64,000 nucleotides of DNA from Patellaria atrata CBS 101060 (lineage: Eukaryota; Ascomycota; Dothideomycetes; Patellariales; Patellariaceae), in NCBI GenBank assembly GCA_010093705.1, contig MU006107.1, forward strand, positions 356,031 through 420,030. The letters run 5' to 3'. The notes beneath the pieces were generated by a model. The model was not told the DNA's origin. It ran no database searches and saw nothing but the letters and a program-made list of their open reading frames with translations. Shown here piece after piece: positions 35,081 through 47,311 of the stretch. The translations under genes were made by a program, and so were the position numbers. Position 1 is the stretch's first letter, and each line of letters starts with the position of its first letter.

Positions 35081-37014
35081 GCGAGATGAACGAGCGAGAC
35101 ATTTAGACGTTCAATGCTCTTTGCACATTAACACATCAGAGGTTCAACGCATGCACCCCACCAATTACTACGGGCTTGGTATGATGGCTGGTTCCTTTCA
35201 TGGATGTTTTCCTCATTGAAGTGCCATTTGGCTCCGTTCTTGCAGCTGCTTTGAGGCTCGCTTGCTGTCGATCTTCCAGCTGTGGGAAGCTCTGGGTTTC
35301 TAGCTGAGGTGCTGGGGAGCTTAGTTATAAGCACGTGAAAATAACATATTCTACTTAGTTACCCGGGGGGGTTTCCCAGCAGAATGGTTCCCCGAAATCT
35401 TGACGAATCTTTTTTTTTTGGTTAATTCTCAGTTACCTTCCTATCGGGTGTAATGAACTGCCGGAATGGGCAAGCTGTATAATTGCCACACCGAGGTAGT
35501 ATTGGCCAGAAGAAGTTGTAGCAGAATGTACCTGTGAAAAGTATCTTGTACAACACAGTACAGTACCTCTACTACGATTATTTTCCTAATTGTTTCCCGT
35601 ACCTTTACCCTCTTCCCAAGACGCGATTGTACCTTTCACCATCAGAGTCTAGAACGAATTAGATAATAGCGCATAATGTTCCGTCGAAAGCCGTGAATTT
35701 CAAGCTTCCAACTTCTTGTTGAGCAACCGGCAGGGCACTGATTCGCAAGTTTGTCAACGCATGGCAAGCCACATCAGTAGTCACTATCGTTTGGGACAGG
35801 CATTATTCGACCTGTTGACCGGAACGACATTGTACAATATTCAGTCATCCAAGACAAGCCTGCTTTTTCGTGCCTGCTCTCGTATCATGATACATCAATG
35901 GTATTCTTGCTGATGGATGTGGCGGAAAAGCCGATAAGTTCCTAAGTTGAACGTTATATTGACGTAGCACAGGGGCGTACATCCGTCCCCGCAAAACCGT
36001 CAGCACGTGTGAATTAACTCAGATGGAGATTTAAAAGAAAAGCAGGGAAAATGCAAGGTTCGAGGAGTTGTTGGTGCGGAGAGTGGAGGTACGTACGTAA
36101 GGTAGGTGGATTAGGGTTTTTGTTCGTCTCGTCAAAAATTACTTTACCTAGCCGCATGCGGTTTTGAAACGGAACTTATTGTATTAAACCTTAAAACTGT
36201 CAGGACTACCCTGTGACGTCGAGTCATACAAAGTTCCAAAGTAAAGTCCAAATAAAATCCCAAATACATCCAAATAATAATATGACCTTCAATTGGGTCA
36301 GGTCCCTCGCCTGACTGAAATCTGTCCACTGTACCTCTAACAAATAGATGATGATGTATGAAATCATGTTGCACAGCATAGATTAGACATAACTAAAGGA
36401 GTAAGGTACAGTACCTACCTTACCTCCACTTAGTATGAATACCTTAGTCTCAGGAAAAGTAGAGTAATGACGGTGGAAATATTCACTTCCAGTATTATAG
36501 ACCCGTTATGATTTTTTACCTAACTACCTTAGGGGGTAATTCGAGGTGCTTATCAGTTGAGCCTATCGCGGTAGGAACGTGCCCCATACAAAAGTTCCAC
36601 CTTAGGATGATAGCAACCGTCTGAACCTCTTTCACATGTCAAAAATGGCGCTTATTCGTCACACCTCCCAACGGTTCTCAAAAGCTCCTGGTGCCCGCAA
36701 ACGTCCTTTTCTGCATACTCCTACTTACCTTTTCAAACCCTCAACGTTGCCCAAAATCTTTTAGAAAACTTCATTTCCAATTTCACCGTCTTTCATCAGA
36801 AAGTCTCTGACAGGTAAGCTTACAGTGCATAATGCTAAATGAATAGCAATATCTCATATGACCCCATTCAGTTCCACAGAGTGTTACACATCTAAATAAC
36901 CCCAAGGATTCATCGTAGAATCTGAAGAAAAAGTGTACGTTCATGCAAGTTTCAGACCTCATCTGACGAACAAAAAATATTGTGATACTGTTGCTTATCC
37001 TTTGCAGCTGCCCC
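35081..37014. other. Intergenic and long CAP20 leader region
   Basis: 1.9 kb with no recognisable gene. Several GTAC/AGGTA-type words occur (CAGTACAGTACCTC near 35556, GTACGTACGTAAGGTAGG near 36087, GGTACAGTACCTACCTTACC near 36406). The last 350 bases seem to be the 5' leader of the CAP20-like gene, with an intron. Confidence 0.5.
36814..37007 (+). other. Probable 5' UTR intron of the CAP20-like gene
   Basis: A strong donor (GACAG|GTAAGC) is followed 194 nt later by a pyrimidine-rich acceptor (CTTATCCTTTGCAG), eight bases before the start ATG. The upstream C/T-rich stretch at about 36620-36813 reads like an untranslated leader exon. Long leader introns are common in strongly expressed fungal genes. 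Confidence 0.45.
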
Positions 37015-37666
37015 ATGCCCCACGCGGAGACCGCCACCATGACTGAGACGCTCACCAACGGCGAGAAGCACTCTTCTCAATTCATTTCGGTGAGATCCTC
37101 AACCCACCGGAGGGACCCCCCTCCCCAAATGAAAGAAGTTGCCTCCCACTAACGCACCACCACCTGCTCAGCACCTAACATCCTACCCTGTGGTCTCAGA
37201 CGGCATCACGACCTACAAGTCTAATCCCTACGGTGCCAAAACTCTGGAAGTCGCTAGCAACGCATACAGCAAGTTCGCCTCTCCCGTAATCCCCTATCTC
37301 AAGGGCCCTTACAGCTACGTCGCCCCATACGTCGCCAAGGCGGATTCGCTCGGCGATGCCGGTCTGAGCAAGGTCGATTCCAAGTTCCCGATCGTGAAGG
37401 AGGACACTGGAAAGCTCAAGGGAACCGTCATCGACTATGCCGTCCTACCCCTGGCCATCGCCGGCAAGGGTAAGGAATACCTCTTCAACACCTACAGTGA
37501 TCAGTACAAGAAGACCGGTGGCGACGGCGTCGGAACTACGGTGAAGGCTATCATTAGCACCGAGATGAAGGTCGGCGTGGACATCTATCATTTCCTGCTT
37601 GGGTACTTCAACAAGGGAAAGGAGACTGCCAAGTCGAAGGCGAACGATCTCAACACTAGCACCTGA
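37015..37666 (+). CDS. CAP20/perilipin-like lipid-droplet protein
   Basis: Two exons, 37015-37089 and 37139-37666, phase 0, 200 residues, with a 49-nt intron. The core SYPVVSDGI, SNPYGAKTL, SKFASPVIPYL, SYVAPYVAKADSLGD and FPIVKEDTGKLKGTV matches Colletotrichum CAP20 and the fungal perilipin Mpl1. These proteins coat lipid droplets. In plant-pathogenic relatives they affect appressorium turgor and virulence; in insect pathogens Mpl1 governs droplet storage. Two ATGs (37015 and 37039) are in frame, and I used the first. No signal peptide and no true membrane segment, as expected. The C-terminus (KGKETAKSKAND) is Lys-rich. Confidence 0.88.
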
Positions 37667-38220
37667 TTATCCTGTTCTGAGCCTTTTCAGCTGGAAGCTT
37701 GTTCAAGGGTAATCGTGGATAAGGATTGGATCATGTATGGGCTGACTTGTAGAAGTGTTGGTGTTGGTTGTCTGATCTTTTCAGCTTGCTTTCTCTTCTC
37801 AGCGCTCAAAACCGGATAATGTCTTTCATGGTCAGTGAACTCTAGACTCTCCCTTATTTGGATAGGAAAGTGCTTTTACAGGGATTTAGGGATAGATTTG
37901 CAACATAGATATTTCTCCATAGTTTAAACCAACATAGCCGCAACTCGTCGTATGTAACAGTGGGGTGATTATCTTCGTAAGTTTTGAATATCGTAATAAT
38001 GCGCCACAAAGGTACCATCGATAAGAAACAAAGTCGGGCCGGTATGAGCTTAAAGCACTATTACGGTCATCATAGAACAACATATATATAGGTTAGAAAG
38101 TGTTGGGTTGAATTTCGATTTTCATTTGCTGTTCAAGATCCATGTACCAAGGACAAATAAGTAGGATCAATACCACTCATGCCATCGCCCTTCCCAACGC
38201 ACCCGCAATGAAAGATGCCT
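37667..38220. other. Convergent spacer CAP20-like / eL27
   Basis: 554 bp holding the 3' ends of two converging genes. It is AT-rich near 38080-38100 (TATATATA). No further feature is seen. Confidence 0.5.
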
Positions 38221-38887
38221 CTAGAAACCTATGTAATGTTAGAGCTGTATTGTCCCTTGGGCGATCCCATAATAAAATTCAAGAAAAGTGAGACTCACGC
38301 AATGGAGTAAAGAACCACCTATTCTTTCCACTCTGGTATCTCTCCTCCAACGCCTTCTTCACCGTTTTCTTCGCATCCTCTCGTTGAGATACCTCCTTGA
38401 AGGTATCGTTTGTGAGCACACCCTTCAATCCCTCCAACTCCAGAGTGTACCGTGTGGGCATCAGGTGGTTGTAGTTGACGGTCTTGATGAATGGCTTGAC
38501 CTTTGAACGCTTGGTAATGCGGTTTTTCGACATACGGCGGGTGACTTGTGACGGGTAGCGCTCGATACCGGCGACGAGGGCGTGAGGGAAAGGGTGTGTC
38601 TTCGATCCGCTATCGAGGGGTTGGATGATTACGACCTATTGAATTTCCCTCTATTAACTTTCATTCACTTTTCGTGCAGTCTTTGCAAACGTTGTGCCCA
38701 AAATTGTCGCCTCGTGTATCCCTCTCTCGAATTGGCGCCTAAAAGGTGTTTCCTGAGGAGTTAATTACCTTCTTACCGGCATATCTGCCTCGGGTGATGA
38801 TGGCAACACGGCCAACCTTGAGGACTGGGTGAGACGGTTAGCTATAATTGTGAGTGGTAAAGAAACATAAGAGATCTTACACTTCAT
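38221..38887 (-). CDS. RPL27: 60S ribosomal protein eL27
   Basis: Four exons: 38887-38881 (7 nt, ATGAAGT), 38824-38769, 38635-38299 and 38228-38221 (8 nt). They total 135 residues, exactly the family length. The joined protein begins [21 protein letters not shown] and continues [19 protein letters not shown]. It then runs through the conserved [16 protein letters not shown] and [11 protein letters not shown] segments to end [11 protein letters not shown]. Without splicing the last residues would be wrong and the start would be lost. eL27 is a structural protein of the large subunit. The first intron directly after codon 2 and the 8-nt last exon make automatic prediction difficult. It is head-to-head with SOF1. 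Confidence 0.95.
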
Positions 38888-39105
38888 GTTGCCTGTGTTA
38901 TGTTAGTAAAGGAGAGTCGTGATGTCGCTGTCGTTCTCGAAGATCTAAGCTTGGTGGTCGGATGCTGTGTGGTATCGAAAAACTATGCCAAGCCATAAGC
39001 GAGCGGCGGAATAGCGGGATTGACATCTTTCTCCTCCGCCATGTCCAGAACTTTTTTTCGAGAAGCTCGTAAGAACCGTCGAGTATGGCTTTCTGAGGCG
39101 CAATT
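38888..39105. promoter_or_regulatory. Bidirectional promoter eL27 / SOF1
   Basis: Only 218 bp separate the start codons of two ribosome-related genes, so a shared promoter is nearly unavoidable. It contains CTATGCCAAGCC at 38983-38994, the word that forms an inverted repeat in the UTP20/DRN1 promoter. A T-rich run lies near 39051. Confidence 0.7.
38983..38994. promoter_or_regulatory. CTATGCCAAGCC word shared with the UTP20 promoter
   Basis: Twelve identical bases to 17112-17123. It lies close to the middle of the 218-bp promoter. It is a candidate binding site for a factor coordinating ribosome-biogenesis genes, inferred only from sharing. Confidence 0.5.
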
Positions 39106-40556
39106 ATGGTTAGTACCTATAACGCAAATAGTCATAGAGAATACATCTCACTAACCATTAGCACAGAAGATCAAAGCGTTCGTATAGGTCGAAACCCTCA
39201 CAGTGCATATTTCCTAACGTCATATACAGGCTCGAACGCTCGACTTCTTCAGTACAAGCTCCTGGCAGCGATGTCACTCGCCAGCAACGGAACCTCGATC
39301 CTGCCTTGCATCCATTCGAGAGGGCAAGAGAGTATACACGGGCTCTCAATGCCACAAAAATAGAGCGAATGTTTGCTGCGCCGTTCCTGGCGCAGCTCGG
39401 CAAAGGCCATGTAGATGGCGTCTACACCTTAGCTAAAGACCCTAACTCCTTGGAAAGATTCGCAAGCGGAAGTGGTGACGGCGTTATCAAGGTCTGGGAC
39501 TTGACGAGCAGAGACGAAGTATGGCAGGCACAGGCGCATGAGAACATAGTAAAGGGCATGTGTTGGACGAGGGATAGTAAGCTTCTCTCATGCGGGACGG
39601 ATCGTACAGTAAAACTCTTCGATCCATACAACACCTCAGCCGGAACTGCTCCTGTAGCAACATACTTAGGACAAGGCGCTTTTACAAGCGTCTCACACCA
39701 CCGTTCAGATCCCGCCTTCGCTGCTTCCTCAAGCGCGATCTCCATCTACGACCTCTCCCGTCCCTCCTCCACACCCGTCCAAGCACTCTCTTGGCCCACC
39801 TCCGTCGACACCATCACCACCGTCTCCTTCAATCAGACGGAAACCTCCATCTTGGCCTCCACCGCCACCGACCGCTCTCTCGTCCTCTACGACCTGCGCA
39901 CCTCATCCCCCCTGCACAAGGTCGTCCTCACCCTCGCCTCGAACGCCATCTCTTGGAACCCAATGGAAGCTTTCAACTTCGCCGTCGCGAACGAGGACCA
40001 CAACATCTACATATTCGACATGCGCAAGATGGACCACGCGCTCAATGTGCTCAAAGACCACGTCGCCGCTGTCATGGACGTCGAATTCTCGCCTACCGGC
40101 CAAGAGCTTGTTAGTGCATCGTATGACCGGTCCATCAGGCTCTGGGACCGTGACAGAGGACACTCGAGGGATATATATCATACCAAGCGCATGCAGCGCG
40201 TCTTCTCCTGTAAATTCACACCGGACGCGGCATACGTCCTCTCCGGCTCCGATGATGGGAACATCCGTCTCTGGCGTGCACATGCGTCCGCTCGCGCGGG
40301 CATCAAGAGCGCCAAACAGCGCCAGCAGCTAGAGTACGACGATGCGCTCAAAAAACGGTACGCCCATATGCCGGAGATCAAGCGTATTGCCCGCCATCGT
40401 CATGTGCCGAAGACGGTTAAGAGGGCGGCTGAGATCAAGAAAGAGGAGATCGCGGCGATCAAGAGGAGAGAGGAGAATGAGAGGAGGCATAGCAAAAAGG
40501 GGGAGAAGAGGAGACGAGCGGAGAGGGAGAGTATGGTGTTGGCGACGGAACGGTAG
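39106..40556 (+). CDS. SOF1: Sof1 (DCAF13), WD-repeat protein of the SSU processome
   Basis: Three exons: 39106-39108 (the ATG alone), 39167-39177 (11 nt) and 39230-40556, totalling 446 residues (human DCAF13 445). The joined start is MKIKALERSTSSVQAPGSD, then RQQRNLDPALHPFERAREY, as in the family. WD repeats run from about residue 65 to 350 (IKVWDL, VKLFD, SLVLYDLR, NIYIFDMR, IRLWDRD, IRLWRA). The C-terminal Sof1 domain is strongly basic (KRIARHRHVPKTVKRAAEIK). Sof1 binds U3 snoRNP and is needed for 18S rRNA maturation in the nucleolus. The donor of intron 2 (GTTCGT) is weak, but it is the only one that keeps the frame with the conserved protein. Confidence 0.93.
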
Positions 40557-41387
40557 GCGGTAGGTTCGCGATTTGGAATTGCATAGCGTTGGCGTTGGGT
40601 GTGATATCGGCTTCTTCTATGTATTACTGGGGCCATCATAATTCTATATACTTACCTGCTCGTCGATATATACTTCCGTACAATCTCCGCTATAAAATAC
40701 ACGTGCCCTCATCGTTCACTTTACCATTCCTCGCCTCTGTACAGTACATCTGGCAAACAATCATTGCCTTGCTATTACTTTCGCGATAGCTGGAAACTCT
40801 AATTTTCCGTCTGCTCGAGTCCTAGGTGCACCCGAGCCTCTTCCGTAACACTTTCGTTTTCCCAATATAGTAAGTAAGTCTGAGATGGTATGAGGGGAGA
40901 GCGTGCGATAGGGGAGAAATGCATTGATAGGTGAATAAATCCGTCTGCGAGAATATGCATTTTGACTTGTGCTGTACGAACCCGTACAATCTCATGCGGA
41001 GATTCAAATAAGAAAGTACCAACCTAGGTAGGGAGTTGCAGGTACAGAACCATCTGGTACATCGAGAGTGGCAAGAGTCACAAAGGAAGGAGTTGGGGAA
41101 ACTTGAGGTACCTTATGTATACTCCAGCTACCAGGCAAAGCAAGCACAGAGAATAGGAGAAAATTTTGGTGTAGCCTTTAAGATAACCTAAGTAAAGATT
41201 AATTTTCCCTGATCTATCTACCTTATGCGCGCAACAAAATGCAGCACTTCCATCTCCATGGTTTTAAAGGATAGTGAAAGCATCCAACACTACCTTACTT
41301 ATCAACCCAAGTTACCAGACACGCTTCAGATACCATAACCCACATCAATTCATCGCATACCATTAAGTCCATGCATTTACCGTATCA
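40557..41387. other. Convergent spacer SOF1 / UDP-galactopyranose mutase
   Basis: 831 bp between converging genes. It contains AGGTA/GTAC words near 41025-41110 and no recognisable gene. Confidence 0.5.
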
Positions 41388-43233
<1,846 letters not shown>

Positions 43234-45044
43234 GGAACGAGAGGCGCTGTGGCTTCACGATTGATGGTGCTTGGGAGGTAGGAATTGGGAATGGAAGAGA
43301 AGAGGGAGTTCCTCAGATTGGTATGGCGGTCAGGGAGGATAGTTTAGACAAATGTGTGGAACCGTTTCGTGGCGGGAATCTGCCTGCAGGCAAGTTGCAA
43401 CATAATAACACCAAACTGGAACAGGGGTACTTCGTACAATTTCTGTTATTTACCTTTCATCCCAAGTTTCTACAGGAACTGATGTTTACTACTGGGATTT
43501 TGCTGCGGCGTACAGTTCTGGATGATAAGTGAAATTGTGATTTGATACAGAGCGTTACGGATAAGGTAGTCCCCTGGAGGAGGAGAAGTTCGGAGGACTC
43601 CTTGCTTGCACAAAAGAGCTCCCCTCTCCCTCTAGATGTGCCCCTTTTTTCATATTTTCCCCTCCTTCTAGCGGTTCAAGCGCGCACAGATTCACAGAAG
43701 CATGAGACATGAAAGCTCAGATCAACAGCTGGGGGCTTGTCCTTTATCTCAGCAGTGGCGTGCGCCTTTTAATCAATCTGTTTGGTCGAAAAAGAGTTTG
43801 AGATGTTATCCGCTATCTTATCGCCTACTTCTCCCTTGTCGTCAAATTTGGAGATCCCAGATACGCAATCACCGAATGTTCATCTGCAGAAGAAATTGTC
43901 GTCTCTCTATTTGCTGGAAAATAAGCATATATTCAACTATCTTTCTGATTTGTGTGATTTTGTATGTACCGCACTTTTATAGAATATCCCCTCATTATAA
44001 GGTACAAACCAGGACCAGCCTCGGTGTGTTGAATCATCTTTTTCTGATATCTTTTTCGAGAACTTCGAGACGGGACGGGAAGGACAAACATGGAGACGCG
44101 GATTCCTCGTAATATATGCTCTAACAATACCGTAGACTCCAACTGTTCTGAACCACTTATTCTGGTTACTACGCGTAGTGTACCTTTTTCTATAGGTGTT
44201 TGCTAGGCGTTTCGTCTCCTGCAGATATGGATATATTTTCGGTGATATATTAGCCCTAAGCTGAACCTCTGCAGCACAGTGGTTTGACGTGAGTACAGTA
44301 TGTCCACTCTTCCGCCGCACGCCTCATAGCTACCGTACGTAAAGACATCAAGAGGTTTGAAAAAAGGGAGAGGCATTTCCCTTGCCAGTTGTTCTTCTAT
44401 CAGGAGGGATATTTTTCCACGATGGAACTACTACTGTACTGTATGATGCGGCGATCTTAGATTCTTGCACGGTCTCGATAAGCTTCGGGTATAAGCACTC
44501 TTTAGCCTCATTCCTCAACAGATGCATTTTCATTCTTTTCAGGACAAAGGGGGATGGAGAGAAATGGTAATTCAGAGTTGTAAGGGCCTCAATTATTAGG
44601 ATTCAACAGACAATGTTCGTAGTTCATACGATCAATTACTCCATTTAGACTATATGCTATCTACTATCTACCCCCTAAAAGAAAACTGGCTTGACGCTTG
44701 CGAAATCTGGATTGATATGGCAGCCTTCGCAGCCAGCCACTGAGGTGAGTTCACGAATTTGCTGAGCCCGGGCCCCTAACTTCAGAGTTACCCCTTCCAC
44801 ACACCACTTTATCAGTCCCGTCCCACCCCTTTCCTCTTACATTTTCCTTTTTTTTTTCTTTCTTCACACTTTCTACCTTTCTTACAGCACGTACTCTCCC
44901 TCTAGCTAATAGAGTACGCTGTTCGACGCATTTGTTGCGTAGTCACTCGTTCAAAGACCGCATCCAAGGACAGCCACAACCCATTACCTGCCCACTTTAA
45001 AAGTTCCCACCTCACGAAGAGGCCAAGATCAAAAAACTCCCACA
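43234..45044. other. Intergenic between mutase and transporter
   Basis: 1.8 kb between two divergent start codons. The last 250 bases (about 44800-45044) are strongly pyrimidine-rich (long T/C tracts) and are the probable transporter leader. Open frames at 43700-44570 on both strands show no family resemblance. Confidence 0.5.
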
Positions 45045-46497
45045 ATGTCATCAGAAAACGAGAAAGCGCGTATATCCGGCGAGTCTCAACGAGACACTGC
45101 TGCTCCAGTGCTCCCTGTTCATAACCCTACGGCAGAGAAGCCTGATCCTCCAGTTGTCGCCTTCCACCCGGCAGTATACATTACGTGAGTATCCAGCTAT
45201 CTAAGAAACAGCTTTATTTTAGTGAAGAACAATCCAATTGACGGAGAATCATAGGACATGGATCACCCTCAGTTCAAGCGTCATCATCTTTAACAAGTGG
45301 ATTTTGGACACTGCAGGCTTCAGTAAGTTTTACGAAGAAAAAAAGTCCTCTGGTAGCTCTCACTAACAAGCACTAGGATTTCGTACGTATCCTCTTCTCA
45401 CCACCTCGTAGATAACCCCTTCTGACCCTCAACAGCAATTTTTCTCACAACATGGCATCTTGCATTCGCAACCTTGATGACACAAATGCTTGCGCGTACA
45501 ACCTCAGTCCTGGACTCAAGGAAAAAGGTCCCTATGACAGGTCGCATCTACCTCAGAGCTATTGTCCCCATCGGTCTATTCTTTAGTTTGAGTTTGATCT
45601 GCGGTAACCTGACATACTTATACTTGAGCGTTGCCTTCATCCAGATGTTGAAAGCAACCACTCCTGTCGCTGTCCTCTTGGCCACGTGGGGCTTGGGTGT
45701 CGCGCCTCCCAACTACAAGACTCTCGGAAATGTCTCCATTATCGTTTTTGGTGTGGTTATCGCATCTTTCGGAGAGATCAAGTTCGTTTTCATCGGCTTC
45801 ATGTTCCAGCTCGGTGGTATCATCTTCGAGGCTATCCGTCTCGTCATGGTACAGCGTCTCCTCAGTTCCTCTGACTTCAAGATGGATCCCCTCGTATCCC
45901 TCTACTACTTCGCCCCAGCTTGCGCCATCATGAACGGTGTCGTCTGCCTGTTTGTTGAAATTCCCAACATGAATGTGCAACAACTCTACGATCTTGGTGC
46001 CTTCACCCTCTTGGCTAATGCGCTTGTTGCATTCTTGCTCAATGTCTCTGTTGTTTTCCTCGTAAGTTCAACATTGAAAGATCTCAAATTTGAACTACCA
46101 CTAATCCTTCGAAAAGATTGGCAGAACTTCATCCCTGGTCCTCTGTCTCTCTGGTGTGCTCAAGGATATCCTCCTTGTCTTCGCTTCTATGCTCATCTTC
46201 CGGGATCCGGTCTCCCTACTCCAAGCTTTCGGCTACAGCATTGCTCTCGGTGGTCTGATCTACTATAAGATCGGCGCTGATCAGCTCAAGTCGTACACCG
46301 CTGATGCTGGCCGTGCCTGGGCTGGTTATGGCGAGCGTCATCCGGCTCAGCGCAAGCTCCTCATCTTTGGCGGTGTTTTGATTTCCATGTTCATGCTTCT
46401 TGGAGGTCTTGCGCCCTCGTACGCACCAGAGTACACTGATGCCGCGAGAGAGAAGCTCAATGATCTCATTAGCAGCCAGGGACAGCGTGGTGGTTAA
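45045..46497 (+). CDS. TPT/DUF250 nucleotide-sugar-type transporter (candidate UDP-galactofuranose transporter)
   Basis: Five exons: 45045-45184, 45255-45322, 45377-45382 (6 nt), 45436-46061 and 46117-46497, giving 406 residues. The 6-nt exon supplies the middle of GFR-F-P: A|GATTTC|CA. The protein has a hydrophilic N-terminus, then about ten membrane segments of the drug/metabolite (triose-phosphate translocator) type. These include NKWILDTAGFRFPIFLTTWH, LKATTPVAVLL, and ISIVFG/GGIIFEAIRL regions ending SLLQAFGYSIALGGLIYYK. Family members are Golgi or ER antiporters of nucleotide sugars or related metabolites. In Aspergillus the UDP-Galf transporter gene (ugtA/glfB) is adjacent to the mutase gene. 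The same neighbourhood here suggests that role, but substrate cannot be read from sequence. Confidence 0.88.
45377..45382 (+). other. 6-nt microexon of the transporter gene
   Basis: GATTTC is flanked by CACTAG (acceptor) and GTACGT (donor). It joins the upstream exon ending GGCTTCA to the downstream exon beginning CAATTTTT. Only its inclusion gives the membrane-segment sequence AGFRFPIFLTTWH in frame. Skipping it keeps the frame but removes two residues. Confidence 0.75.
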
Positions 46498-47311
46498 GCG
46501 AATGTGCATTACGTTTAATGTTACTGCTACCACCTATTATTTACGCATCTGCGCTATCACGAAGGATTGCTAGACTTGGAAAGAGACACCCCCCCCCCCC
46601 TCCTTTGGGTGGTTTTAGGGGAAACGAAAACGTGCATACATTTCTAGAGATAATCAAGGCGCGTCTTCCGCTTTCCGTCTTTGTTTTAATTAGGGTTGTA
46701 CACGGAGCTGCTTGCAATGGGGTTTTAGGCGGCAATGGGATTTTGCAAACATGATATAGATCATTATTTGACGTGTTTTCGGAGCTCATGCAAGAAAAGT
46801 GGATTTGTAAGCTACGACTTCAAACTTCAGGGATCTAGCGAGGTAATTTCAGTTTACTGTTTATGGTAATTCGGTGTACTCTAGATTTTGAATCGGTATA
46901 GCTAGGATAGAGATATACACTAATTTGCGTCATCTGCGTTGTTCTTCGGTCATCACGCATTCTCAATACGTCTCAGACTCGTAATTACGTGAGAGAGGAT
47001 TACTCAATTTGGTATTACAAGTAGAGACTCATCGACACATTAACGAATGATGGGGTTATCAAAAGCTCCTCCAGCCCTCCACTTACCCGAACTACATAAA
47101 ATTCAAATTATCAGACTCCCTTTCCACATGTCGTCCCAAACTCGAATCCTAAAAGCCAAAAGTAGAGTACAGCGTAGTCAACAAAGGGGTATCAAAAAAG
47201 GGGGCCATTTTAGGAACCCTATCATTAACGTCTGCCTCGTCTCATCACAGACCATCGTCCAGATTGTTACCAGTCTCAATTTGGTCCTCGTTTTATCTCG
47301 CCAGGGTGAGA
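46498..47311. other. Convergent spacer with poly-C tract
   Basis: 814 bp between converging genes. A run of 12 C lies at 46589-46600 in the probable 3' untranslated region of the transporter. No gene is seen. Confidence 0.5.
46589..46600. repeat. Poly-C homopolymer (C12)
   Basis: Twelve consecutive C in non-coding DNA, where sequencing length error or strain polymorphism is likely. Confidence 0.9.
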
